A DNA stretch of 17,096 nucleotides from Chlorobiota bacterium (lineage in GTDB: Bacteria; Bacteroidota; Bacteroidia; Bacteroidales; JAADGE01). A program made the position numbers and the translations under genes. This document shows, one piece after another, positions 1 to 7,153 of this stretch. Position 1 is the stretch's first letter. Each line of letters opens with the position of its first letter. The DNA lies in assembly GCA_030592825.1 (NCBI GenBank), contig JAUVIG010000033.1, positions 1 through 17,096 of the forward strand. The letters run 5' to 3'. The notes under the pieces were generated by a model, which saw only the letters and a program-made list of their open reading frames with translations, was not told the origin of the DNA and did not search any database.

Positions 1-430
1 AAAACGGCAGATCATCTACATCATTAAAATTATCAAGATCAGGTTCGTTAACTTTATCAGAACTGCTTGTATTTTGTGCATCTCCTTTATCATACGAACC
101 TCCTTCTTTTGAATCTAACATTGTTAATTCTCTGCATAATATTTCAGTAAAATATTTAGTTTGACCGTCTTTTTCGTATTTACGATGAGTTAATTTTCCT
201 TCTATATATAATTTAGAACCTTTTTTTACATAACTTTCAACTACTTTTGCTAAACCTCTCCAAACAACAATATTATGCCATTCTGTATTTTTTACTCGTT
301 CACCGGTTTTATTTTTATATGTTTCGCTGGTTGCTAAACTGAATTTTGCTACCGGAACATCCTCTTTTATATACTTCACTTCCGGATCATTTCCTACATT
401 TCCTATAAGGATTACTTTGTTTACTGACAT
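1..430 (-). CDS. ssb: Single-stranded DNA-binding protein, stop codon cut by window edge
   Basis: This protein coats single-stranded DNA during replication, repair and recombination and recruits partner proteins through its acidic tail. Translating the minus strand from the ATG at 430-428 gives 143 residues that begin MSVNKVILIGNVGNDPEVKY, the standard start of the bacterial SSB OB-fold. Later come NTEWHNIVVW and KKGSKLYIEGKL, also typical of the OB-fold core (roughly residues 1-110). A low-complexity Ser/Asp/Asn-rich linker follows, and the protein ends DDLPF, the conserved C-terminal tip that binds SSB partners. Only one base remains after the final Phe, a T that would open a stop codon, so the protein is essentially complete. 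It is transcribed leftward, and a TAATTTTG element lies about 30 bases upstream. The assignment is very secure. Confidence 0.96.
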   Translation of the reverse strand, partial: MSVNKVILIGNVGNDPEVKYIKEDVPVAKFSLATSETYKNKTGERVKNTEWHNIVVWRGLAKVVESYVKKGSKLYIEGKLTHRKYEKDGQTKYFTEILCRELTMLDSKEGGSYDKGDAQNTSSSDKVNEPDLDNFNDVDDLPF

Positions 431-461
431 AATAAATTTATTTTATGGTTTATAAAAGAAA

Positions 462-469
462 CAAAATTA
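462..469 (-). promoter_or_regulatory. Putative Bacteroidota -7 promoter element for ssb
   Basis: On the minus strand this reads TAATTTTG, a full match to the Bacteroidota -7 consensus TAnnTTTG. It lies 31 bases before the ssb ATG. I saw no convincing TTG-type -33 element at the expected spacing of about 19 bases, so this is a single-element call. Confidence 0.4.
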
Positions 470-510
470 AGTATTTTTTTTTGATATTAATAATTTCTTT
501 CTTTTTTTTA

Positions 511-1074
511 TTATTCATTAAAAACAGGCGGAAAAATTCCAATTGTATCAAGTTTTATAACAGGAGTTTTTTCAATATTACTTTTGTTAAAATCTCTGTC
601 AACAATGTAGAAGTTATACATTATGGAATCGTACGGAAGTTCACCGGATTGTTGAACAGTAAATTCAATATCAATATATATTTCAGCAATTAATGTTTTG
701 TTTTGTCCTTGAGGTTCAACATAAGGAACTCTGAAATTTCTTTGTTTTTCAGGATCAACTTCAACAGTATCACCGTCAATAATTTCAAATAATATTGTAA
801 ATAAATTATTATTGTACAGGCTGTCCGGATGATAAACACCTGATGTATCACTGTCCTTTAGGCCAATATCACCGTCTCCGTCGATAATGCCGAATCTTAA
901 TTTGAATATTTTAACATCATTTCCTAAAAGGTCAACTGTATCGGATAATATTATTTGTTTAAATGTTAAATGAGGTTCAATCGGATATTGTTGAGGTGTA
1001 GGACAAGCCGATAAGATTGTAATTAATAAAATAAGTATTGATAAATAAACGATATTTTTAAAATTGCTTAACAT
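511..1074 (-). CDS. Hypothetical lipoprotein downstream of der
   Basis: The product is a 187-residue protein of unknown function that is probably anchored in a membrane by a lipid. It starts with a short polar stretch and a hydrophobic segment (about residues 8-21), ending in a lipobox LSAC with the acylated Cys at 24. The mature part is soluble-looking and rich in Asp, Thr and Pro. It holds a DGDGDIGLKDSD stretch (near residues 64-75) of a kind often seen in small Bacteroidota lipoproteins. The Asp/Gly pattern suggests calcium binding or a beta-rich fold, but that is only a guess. The gene begins 6 bases after the der stop, so the two are probably co-transcribed. Der gives no real clue to its job. 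The ATG at 1074-1072 is the natural start because the signal peptide follows it at once. Confidence 0.75.
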   Translation of the reverse strand: MLSNFKNIVYLSILILLITILSACPTPQQYPIEPHLTFKQIILSDTVDLLGNDVKIFKLRFGIIDGDGDIGLKDSDTSGVYHPDSLYNNNLFTILFEIIDGDTVEVDPEKQRNFRVPYVEPQGQNKTLIAEIYIDIEFTVQQSGELPYDSIMYNFYIVDRDFNKSNIEKTPVIKLDTIGIFPPVFNE

Positions 1075-1080
1075 CCGGTA

Positions 1081-2403
1081 TTATTTTTTTTCTTTTGATT
1101 TATTTCTGAAAAACAGTTTAAGCGGAACTCCCGTAAAATCATAATGACTTCTTAACTTGTTTTCTAAATATCTTTTATACGAATCTTTAATATATTTCGG
1201 AAAATTACAGAAAAATGCAAATGTTGGAGCATGAGTCGGTAATTGTGTAACGAATTTTATTTTAATATATTTTCCTTTATGTGCCGGTGGTTGGTAATTC
1301 TCAATTTCTTTCAGCATAACTCGATTAAGTTCAGGAGTTGAAATTCTTTGTCTTCTGTTTTTAAATACTTTTATTGAAGTTTCAAGTGCTTTAAAAATAC
1401 GTTGTTTGGTTAATGCAGAAATAAATAATATCGGAACATCATTAAATGGTGCCAACTTCTCTCTTATATTTTCTTCATATTTTTTTATAGAATCAGTATT
1501 TTTTTCATACAAGTCCCATTTATTAATTAATACAACAACACCCTTGCTGTTTTTTTGAATTAAACTGTAAATACTGAGGTCTTGTGCTTCAACTCCTCTT
1601 AAAGCATCTATTATTAACAAACAAACATCTGAATTCTCAATTGCTCTGATGGCTCTCATAACAGAATAGAACTCAATATTTTCCGACACTTTGCTTTTTT
1701 TCCGGATTCCGGCTGTATCAACTAATATAAAATCGTGACCGAATTTGTTGTAATGAGTATTAATTGAATCTCTTGTTGTTCCCGAAATAGGTGTAACAAT
1801 ATTTCTCTCCAAACCAATCAGGGCATTTATTAATGATGATTTTCCGGCATTCGGTCTTCCTACTACTGCAAACTTAGGTAATTCAGATTCTTCCTCATTG
1901 TTATCTTTTACAGGAAAAGATTCAACAACTTTATCAAGAAAATCTCCTGTTCCGGAACCGTTAATAGATGATATATTAAATAAGTCTTTCAAACCCAACT
2001 TATAAAAAATATTTGCATCATATTGCAAAGAAGAATTATCAACTTTATTAACAACCAAAAAAACAGGTTTATCAATTTTTCGTAATATTTTTGCAACGGA
2101 TTCATCTAAATCAGTAATTCCGGTCATAACATCAACTACGAAGAGAATTACATCTGATTCATCAATGGCCAAATCAACTTGTTTTCTTATTTCATCTTCA
2201 AAAATATCATCTGAGCCGACAACATAACCACCGGTATCAATCAGAGAAAACTCAATTCCGTTCCATACTGATTTTCCGTAATGGCGGTCTCTTGTAACCC
2301 CGCTTGATTCATGGATGATCGCTTTTTTTTGTTGGGTTAATCTGTTGAATAAAGTTGATTTCCCTACATTTGGTCTTCCTACAATTGCAGCAATATTGCT
2401 CAT
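1081..2403 (-). CDS. der: Ribosome-assembly GTPase Der (EngA)
   Basis: Der is an essential GTPase with two tandem G domains and a C-terminal KH-like domain, acting in maturation of the 50S ribosomal subunit. Numbering from the ATG at 2403, the first G domain has GRPNVGKST (9-17), DTGG (56-59) and NKVD (119-122). The second has GRPNAGKSS (182-190), DTAG (229-232) and NKWD (294-297). The KH-like region fills about 345-440. The length of 440 residues is normal for the family. The open frame extends seven codons further to a TTG at 2424, but I prefer the ATG. It gives the usual MSNIAAIVGRPN start, and the TTG overlaps a TATATTTG promoter-like box. The neighbouring era gene often seen in related genomes is absent here. 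The lipoprotein gene follows after 6 bases. Confidence 0.96.
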   Translation of the reverse strand: MSNIAAIVGRPNVGKSTLFNRLTQQKKAIIHESSGVTRDRHYGKSVWNGIEFSLIDTGGYVVGSDDIFEDEIRKQVDLAIDESDVILFVVDVMTGITDLDESVAKILRKIDKPVFLVVNKVDNSSLQYDANIFYKLGLKDLFNISSINGSGTGDFLDKVVESFPVKDNNEEESELPKFAVVGRPNAGKSSLINALIGLERNIVTPISGTTRDSINTHYNKFGHDFILVDTAGIRKKSKVSENIEFYSVMRAIRAIENSDVCLLIIDALRGVEAQDLSIYSLIQKNSKGVVVLINKWDLYEKNTDSIKKYEENIREKLAPFNDVPILFISALTKQRIFKALETSIKVFKNRRQRISTPELNRVMLKEIENYQPPAHKGKYIKIKFVTQLPTHAPTFAFFCNFPKYIKDSYKRYLENKLRSHYDFTGVPLKLFFRNKSKEKK

Positions 2404-2421
2404 AGTTTGGTATATTTTTTG

Positions 2422-2429
2422 CAAATATA
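2422..2429 (-). promoter_or_regulatory. Putative -7 promoter element for der
   Basis: The minus strand reads TATATTTG, a full match to the Bacteroidota -7 consensus TAnnTTTG, 18 bases before the ATG at 2403. It overlaps the alternative TTG start at 2424, which argues that translation begins at 2403. No good -33 element is visible. Confidence 0.45.
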
Positions 2430-2493
2430 TGAAAAATCGTATGATTTGACAGTTTTTTTAGAATTGTTAAGAAAAAATATATTATTGAAACAT

Positions 2494-2524
2494 TATGATT
2501 TTAAATTATTTATATATACATTTG
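2494..2524 (+). promoter_or_regulatory. Putative promoter for the M23 peptidase gene
   Basis: A TACATTTG element (2517-2524) fits the Bacteroidota -7 consensus. A TATG (2494-2497, one mismatch to TTTG) lies 19 bases upstream, which is the preferred spacing for the -33 element. The start codon is 64 bases further on. Confidence 0.5.
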
Positions 2525-2588
2525 TGAATTATTTTTCAACAACCTAAAAAACATTTTTTACTATGGCATTAAATCAAATTATTTTGTC

Positions 2589-3566
2589 ATGAGAAAAATT
2601 AAATACCGTTTCAATTCAGAAACATTAAATTACGAAATAGACAACCGAAAGTTTTATAAAAAAATACTTAAATCTTTTTTCCCTAAGTTTTTTATCTCTG
2701 TTATTTTGGGGATAATATTTTTTTATATTTTTACTTTTTTCGCAGGTAATCCGGGAGAGTTGTTTACTTCTGAAAAAAATGATGATCTTAAACTAAAATA
2801 TGAACTTTTAAATAAAGAGTTGGATTATACGGTAAACACATTGGAGACTCTTCAACATAGAGATGATAAGGTTTACAGAATGATCTTTCAAGCAGAGCCT
2901 GTTTCTGCATCAAAAAGGAAAGCCGGTTTTGGAGGTTCTGACAGATATATGTCATTTAAGAAATATGAAAATTCTGATCTGCTGATTAATACAAGCCAAA
3001 AGACAGATATATTATCAAAAGTTATGCTTGTTCAATCAGAATCTTATAACGAAATTTTTGATCTTGTAAAGAATACCGAAAAAATGGCATCTTGCATACC
3101 TGCAATTCAGCCGATAGCATTAGATGATTTAACAAGATTCGGTTCAGCATACGGTAAGCGTTTGCATCCGATTCTGGGTATTTGGAAGATGCATACAGGT
3201 GTTGATTTAACTGCACCGAGAGGGACAAAAATATATGCTGCCGGTGATGGTATTGTTTTTAAAGCTTCAGGATCAGGCGGAGGATACGGTAATATTGTGA
3301 AAATTAATCATGGTTTCGGGTATGTAACTTTTTATGCACACATGTATAAAATTTATGTAAGACCGGGGCAACGTGTAAAACGAGGAGATGTGATAGGTAC
3401 TGTCGGAAGTACAGGACTGTCAACTTCACCTCATTTACATTATGAAGTTAGAATTAACGGACAACATGTTAATCCGGTTAATTTTTATTATGAAGATTTA
3501 ACTGATGAAGAATATCATGAAATGATTGAAGCATCATCAACTGCTCAAACACATATTTTTGAATAA
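2589..3566 (+). CDS. Membrane-anchored M23 peptidoglycan endopeptidase
   Basis: This is a LytM/M23-type zinc metallopeptidase of 325 residues that should cut peptide cross-links in the cell wall from the periplasmic side. One membrane segment spans about residues 31-52, so the N-terminus is cytoplasmic and the rest periplasmic. A charged, probably coiled-coil stretch follows (about 63-95). The M23 domain covers about 185-300. By comparison with LytM, the zinc ligands are His202 and Asp206 (HTGVD) and His284 (HLH), with His251 (YAH) and His282 as the catalytic histidines. All are present, so the enzyme should be active rather than a degenerate activator. It lies upstream of mreB on the same strand, which fits a role in wall growth, but a strong terminator separates the two genes. 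No clear Shine-Dalgarno site precedes the ATG. Confidence 0.9.
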   Translation: MRKIKYRFNSETLNYEIDNRKFYKKILKSFFPKFFISVILGIIFFYIFTFFAGNPGELFTSEKNDDLKLKYELLNKELDYTVNTLETLQHRDDKVYRMIFQAEPVSASKRKAGFGGSDRYMSFKKYENSDLLINTSQKTDILSKVMLVQSESYNEIFDLVKNTEKMASCIPAIQPIALDDLTRFGSAYGKRLHPILGIWKMHTGVDLTAPRGTKIYAAGDGIVFKASGSGGGYGNIVKINHGFGYVTFYAHMYKIYVRPGQRVKRGDVIGTVGSTGLSTSPHLHYEVRINGQHVNPVNFYYEDLTDEEYHEMIEASSTAQTHIFE

Positions 3567-3588
3567 TGTTTCAATTGTGAAAAGATTG

Positions 3589-3625
3589 AAAACTCTTCGA
3601 TTTATATTAGCGGAGAGTTTTTTTT
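3589..3625 (+). terminator. Intrinsic terminator after the M23 gene
   Basis: AAAACTCTTCG (3589-3599) pairs with CGGAGAGTTTT (3611-3621), giving an 11-bp stem with one G-U pair and an 11-base loop, followed by a continued T run to 3625. It lies 23 bases after the M23 stop codon. The AAAA at the base of the stem would also give a T run on the other strand, so it could work both ways. Confidence 0.85.
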
Positions 3626-3656
3626 AAATTAAAATTTAAAAGGGGAAATATAGAGA

Positions 3657-4676
3657 ATGGGATTATTTAGTTTTTTGAATAAAGAGATTGCGATAGATTT
3701 AGGAACTGCAAATACTATTATTATTGAGAATGATAAAATAGTTGTTGATGAACCCTCAATTGTTGCAATAGCTGAGAATGATAAGTTAATTGCATTGGGG
3801 AATAAAGCACTTCAAATGCACGGGAAGACACATGAGGGAATCAGAACCATAAAACCGTTAAGGGATGGTGTTATCGCTGATTTTATGGCAGCTGAGCTTA
3901 TGATTAGGGAGATGATAAAGATGGGAACTTCGAAATCCAAATTTTTTTCACCTTCTTTGAAGATGGTAATTTGTATTCCGTCAGGTAGTACAGAAGTTGA
4001 GATTAGGGCTGTACGAGATTCTGCTGAACATGCAGGAGGAAGAGATGTATATATGATCTTTGAACCGATGGCCGCAGCATTGGGTATGGGAATTGACGTT
4101 GAAGCTCCTTCAGGTAATATGGTTGTGGATATAGGTGGCGGAACTACTGAGATAGCTGTAATTTCGCTTGGAGGTATTGTCGCTGATAAATCTATAAGAA
4201 TTGCCGGAGATGACTTTACTCTTGATATTAAAGAATATATGAGGCATCAACATAATATCAAGATAGGAGAAAGAACAGCAGAAAGAGTGAAAATTGAAGT
4301 TGGTGCCGCTATGGCTGATATAGATAATATTCCTGATAAATTCATTGTAAGAGGCCCGCATCAAATGACAGCTTTGCCGATTGAAATTCCGGTGTCGCAT
4401 GATGAAATTGCTCATTGTTTGGATAAATCTATTGCAAAGATAGAATTAGCAATTATCAGTGTACTCGAAAAAACACCTCCGGAACTATATGCAGATATTC
4501 ATGAAAAAGGAATCTTTTTAACCGGTGGAGGTGCATTATTAAGAGGATTGGATAAACGATTATCCGAGAAAACAAATATTAAATTTCAAATTGCCGAAGA
4601 TCCGTTGCATGCAGTTGCAAGAGGAACAGGAATTGCTTTGAAGAATGTTGAAAAATTTCGATTTTTAAAACGTTGA
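3657..4676 (+). CDS. mreB: Rod shape-determining actin homologue MreB
   Basis: MreB is a bacterial actin that polymerises on ATP under the inner membrane and directs the elongasome that inserts new lateral wall. The 339-residue length is standard. The phosphate-1 loop DLGTANT is at 14-20, the phosphate-2 motif VVDIGGGTTEIAV at about 156-168, and the adenosine motif LTGGGALLRG at about 288-297. The N-terminus MGLFSF is hydrophobic, as expected for membrane contact. A purine-rich AGGGGAAA stretch a few bases before the ATG at 3657 may help ribosome binding. Upstream is the terminator of the M23 gene, so mreB is probably transcribed from its own promoter between 3626 and 3656 or by read-through. 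mreC follows after 138 bases. Confidence 0.97.
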   Translation: MGLFSFLNKEIAIDLGTANTIIIENDKIVVDEPSIVAIAENDKLIALGNKALQMHGKTHEGIRTIKPLRDGVIADFMAAELMIREMIKMGTSKSKFFSPSLKMVICIPSGSTEVEIRAVRDSAEHAGGRDVYMIFEPMAAALGMGIDVEAPSGNMVVDIGGGTTEIAVISLGGIVADKSIRIAGDDFTLDIKEYMRHQHNIKIGERTAERVKIEVGAAMADIDNIPDKFIVRGPHQMTALPIEIPVSHDEIAHCLDKSIAKIELAIISVLEKTPPELYADIHEKGIFLTGGGALLRGLDKRLSEKTNIKFQIAEDPLHAVARGTGIALKNVEKFRFLKR

Positions 4677-4814
4677 TAATTCTGCTGATAATAAAGGATT
4701 TACCATTATTTTACCGGAAATATCTCATTTTAGCATTCGTAAATATTCCACTTAATTAGCGGCAGAGCATTAATAAATTGTGATATTTTCAACCAATCCG
4801 AATAAACTGAAAAC

Positions 4815-5639
4815 ATGAGAGATTTTCTCAAATTTTTGTTAAGTTCTCATTTATTTCTCTTATTTTTATTATTAGAGTCTGTTTCTGTTTTGTTGGTTGT
4901 AAGAAATACCGAGAAAGCTGATTTGTTTATTTCTTCTGCAAATTCATTTTCAGGGTTTTTTAATAAAAATATTACTTTTATCTCTAAATATTTTTCCCTT
5001 AAAGAAAATAACAAAGAACTTTTTCAAGAAAATGAAAAACTTCATAATATATTAAATGCATTAAAACAAGAGCCGCAAAATTTTTCAGAAGAAATTGAAG
5101 AAATCGGGTTTTTTTATCAATCTGCTGAAGTAATAAAAAATTCTGTTCACAGCCCTTATAATATAATTACTTTAAATAAAGGTAAAAATAATGGGATAAC
5201 AGAAGATATGGCTGTTATTTCTGATGCCGGAGTTGTAGGTGTAGTGGTTAATGTCAGCAATAATTATTGTACAGTAGTTTCTCTTTTGAATATAAAATTC
5301 GGTATCAATGCAAAGATAAAAAGAACCAATTTTTTCGGTACAGTAAAATGGGACAAAGTAGATTACAGATATATTATATTAAGTGATATTCCGGATCATT
5401 CTCCGCTTTATGTCGGAGATGAGGTCGTTACCGGAGGTTACTCTGCAATTTTTCCCGAAGGGATTAAGATAGGAACTGTTGATGATTTTCATAAAGAAAA
5501 ACAGAATAGTTTTTATAAAATAAAAGTAAAGCTTAGTCAAGATTTCAAGAAATTGAAATATGTTTATATTATTGATTATTTCGGCAGAGATGAAAGACTC
5601 CAACTTGAAGACAGTACATTAAGGCGTTATCAGTTTTGA
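4815..5639 (+). CDS. mreC: Rod shape-determining protein MreC
   Basis: MreC is the bitopic elongasome protein that links cytoplasmic MreB to the periplasmic wall synthases and activates PBP2/RodA. The 274-residue product has one N-terminal membrane segment (about 8-29), a coiled-coil stretch (about 56-90) and a beta-rich periplasmic domain. Family landmarks are the NIITLNKGKNNGI region (about 116-128), AGVVGVV (about 138-144) and a G-D-E-V-V-T-G-G strand towards the end. It follows mreB on the same strand. The 138-base gap holds no gene or convincing hairpin that I can see. The genes expected next in Bacteroidota (mreD, mrdA, rodA) are not present, and mreC instead converges on the exporter genes. 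Confidence 0.93.
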   Translation: MRDFLKFLLSSHLFLLFLLLESVSVLLVVRNTEKADLFISSANSFSGFFNKNITFISKYFSLKENNKELFQENEKLHNILNALKQEPQNFSEEIEEIGFFYQSAEVIKNSVHSPYNIITLNKGKNNGITEDMAVISDAGVVGVVVNVSNNYCTVVSLLNIKFGINAKIKRTNFFGTVKWDKVDYRYIILSDIPDHSPLYVGDEVVTGGYSAIFPEGIKIGTVDDFHKEKQNSFYKIKVKLSQDFKKLKYVYIIDYFGRDERLQLEDSTLRRYQF

Positions 5640-5652
5640 TTTGTATAAGGCA

Positions 5653-5671
5653 AGCTCAATTAATTTGAGCT
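5653..5671. terminator. Weak hairpin between converging mreC and hlyD-like genes
   Basis: AGCTCAA (5653-5659) and TTGAGCT (5665-5671) form a perfect 7-bp stem with a 5-base loop, 13 bases after the mreC stop. The hlyD-like stop codon lies inside the right arm. On the plus strand AAAACTTTT follows rather than a clean T run, so its termination activity is uncertain. Confidence 0.4.
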
Positions 5672-6965
5672 AAAACTTTTCATAAAACATACTTTTAATC
5701 GGATTAATAATTCTTGCCGCCAAGGGTAATTCTTCCGTTATTATGTCTGCATTTCCTTTCATATTTTGTTTAAAATGTAATTCCTTTTTATAATTCGTAT
5801 TTAAAGAATCGGGAAAACTCAACGTTGCTATATAAAACTCATTTGATTGCACTAATGAAATTGCTTCAATTTTTGCTCTTACCATACCGAATTGAGTATA
5901 AGGAAAATCATCAAACTTTACATTTACGTTTTGTCCGGGTTTTACTTTTCCCGAACCGGATAAGGGAATTTCGGCATAACCGATTAGCTTTGATGTTTGT
6001 TCGGGAACTATCGTAAATACAGTTTCTCCGACAGATACATTTTGATTAATATTTTGATAATTTATAAATGTAATGATGCCGTCTACAGGACTTTTCAGCA
6101 AATAATTTTGTTCCCAAAGTTTTATTTGTGCTTTGAGATTTGCAATTGTTTCGGTGATTTTTGTTTCAAATTTTCGTTTTTGATTTATTTTTTGAAGTTC
6201 AGTTTCCAATATATTTTGTTCTAAATCCGCAATTTTTATTTCAGTAGTTGACAATGAACTTCGGTAACTTTCATAAGAATTATTTTTTTGAATTACACGA
6301 CTTTTTGATTTCTCAAAATCGGAAACCGACAAAAATTCTTTTATATATAAACCGGAATCTCTTTTCAATTGTTTTTCAGACAAATAAAAATCTTTTCTCG
6401 ACAGATTTACTTGCCTTTTCAAATTTATTAAATGCTTTTTATATGCTTTTATTTGCTTTTTATATGCTCCAATTTTCTTTTTATGATAATCTAATTCAAT
6501 AAAATCTTTATATCCTTTTATCTGACTCTCTAATGTTGAGTAATATGTTTGAATTTCTCCGAGACGATATTTATTGTCAAACTTATAATTAATTGAAAAT
6601 TGTTCAATATTCAGATGTTGATTTTCAAATAAATCAATTTCATTTTTAAGTTTCAGCAAGTCTTGATAGTTACAAGTATTTTCAATAATTGCAATAATTT
6701 GCTCTTCTTTGACTTCTTGCTTGTCTTTAACGAAAAGTTCTGTTATCTTTCCGTTTATTCTTGCTTTTATTTCCGCCGAAGGATTATCTCCTTTAACAGA
6801 AATACGTGCCGTTATAATATCGGGGTATTTGAAAAAGAAACTGCCGATTAAGATCATAAAGATAATTGCAAAAATCACGGTAATTCCTATTCTGATAATT
6901 CGAGCAGGAGGGGTTCCGATTATTTCTTGAACTTCTTCACTTCTTATTTCTATGTTTTCGGGCAT
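5670..6965 (-). CDS. HlyD-family membrane fusion protein of a peptide exporter
   Basis: This is the periplasmic adaptor that joins an inner-membrane ABC exporter to an outer-membrane channel. The 431-residue protein has a short cytoplasmic tail, one membrane segment (about 23-45) and a lipoyl-like half motif, ISVKGDNPSAEIKARINGKI (about 55-74), leading into VKDKQEVKEEQIIAIIEN. A long Lys/Glu/Gln-rich alpha-helical hairpin follows (about 100-285), then the second half of the lipoyl/beta-barrel region with LKSPVDGIITF and NVKFDDFPY. This order is typical of HlyD proteins paired with bacteriocin exporters. Its gene lies downstream of the C39-peptidase ABC gene on the same strand, separated by 188 bases with palindromic repeats. 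No TolC-like gene is visible. The family call is firm; the substrate is inferred from the neighbours. Confidence 0.88.
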   Translation of the reverse strand: MPENIEIRSEEVQEIIGTPPARIIRIGITVIFAIIFMILIGSFFFKYPDIITARISVKGDNPSAEIKARINGKITELFVKDKQEVKEEQIIAIIENTCNYQDLLKLKNEIDLFENQHLNIEQFSINYKFDNKYRLGEIQTYYSTLESQIKGYKDFIELDYHKKKIGAYKKQIKAYKKHLINLKRQVNLSRKDFYLSEKQLKRDSGLYIKEFLSVSDFEKSKSRVIQKNNSYESYRSSLSTTEIKIADLEQNILETELQKINQKRKFETKITETIANLKAQIKLWEQNYLLKSPVDGIITFINYQNINQNVSVGETVFTIVPEQTSKLIGYAEIPLSGSGKVKPGQNVNVKFDDFPYTQFGMVRAKIEAISLVQSNEFYIATLSFPDSLNTNYKKELHFKQNMKGNADIITEELPLAARIINPIKSMFYEKF

Positions 6966-7013
6966 CTGTAAGTTATTTAGGAAATAGTAAATTAGTGATT
7001 TAGGTTTTGTTTC

Positions 7014-7034
7014 GAGTTACGAGTTGCGGGTTGT
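7014..7034. repeat. Short degenerate heptamer repeat
   Basis: Three 7-base units stand head to tail: GAGTTAC, GAGTTGC and GGGTTGT. They lie in the gap between the hlyD-like and ABC genes. A second short repeat, TTTGGAATTTG, occurs twice between about 7051 and 7082. They look like non-coding repeat debris; no function can be read from them. Confidence 0.5.
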
Positions 7035-7096
7035 TTCATGTTTGTTTTTTTTTGGAATTTGTTTTTTGTGATTTGGAATTTGCTTTATTGCGGTTT

Positions 7097-7146
7097 TCAG
7101 ATTACAAATCTGATACAGTTTTCTTTCGGATTACAAATCCGAAAGA
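7097..7146. repeat. Pair of REP-like palindromes sharing a GATTACAAATC core
   Basis: Two palindromes stand side by side. The first has arms TCAGATT (7097-7103) and AATCTGA (7107-7113). The second has 11-base arms TCTTTCGGATT (7122-7132) and AATCCGAAAGA (7136-7146). Both have the same ACA loop and the same GATTACAAATC core, so they are divergent copies of one element. On the minus strand the larger hairpin lies 8 bases after the ABC-exporter stop, so it could end or stabilise that transcript. The layout resembles REP elements mobilised by RAYT-type transposases, but none is encoded here. Confidence 0.7.
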
Positions 7147-7153
7147 GCGTTTA

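Noticed and set aside
445..693. Plus-strand ORF of 82 codons
   Set aside because: It lies largely antisense to the lipoprotein gene, which has a clear lipobox. The translated product is low-complexity Phe/Leu/Ile with no recognisable motif.
4110..4415. Minus-strand ORF of 101 codons inside mreB
   Set aside because: It is antisense to a fully conserved MreB, including its phosphate-2 region. It has no motif of its own.
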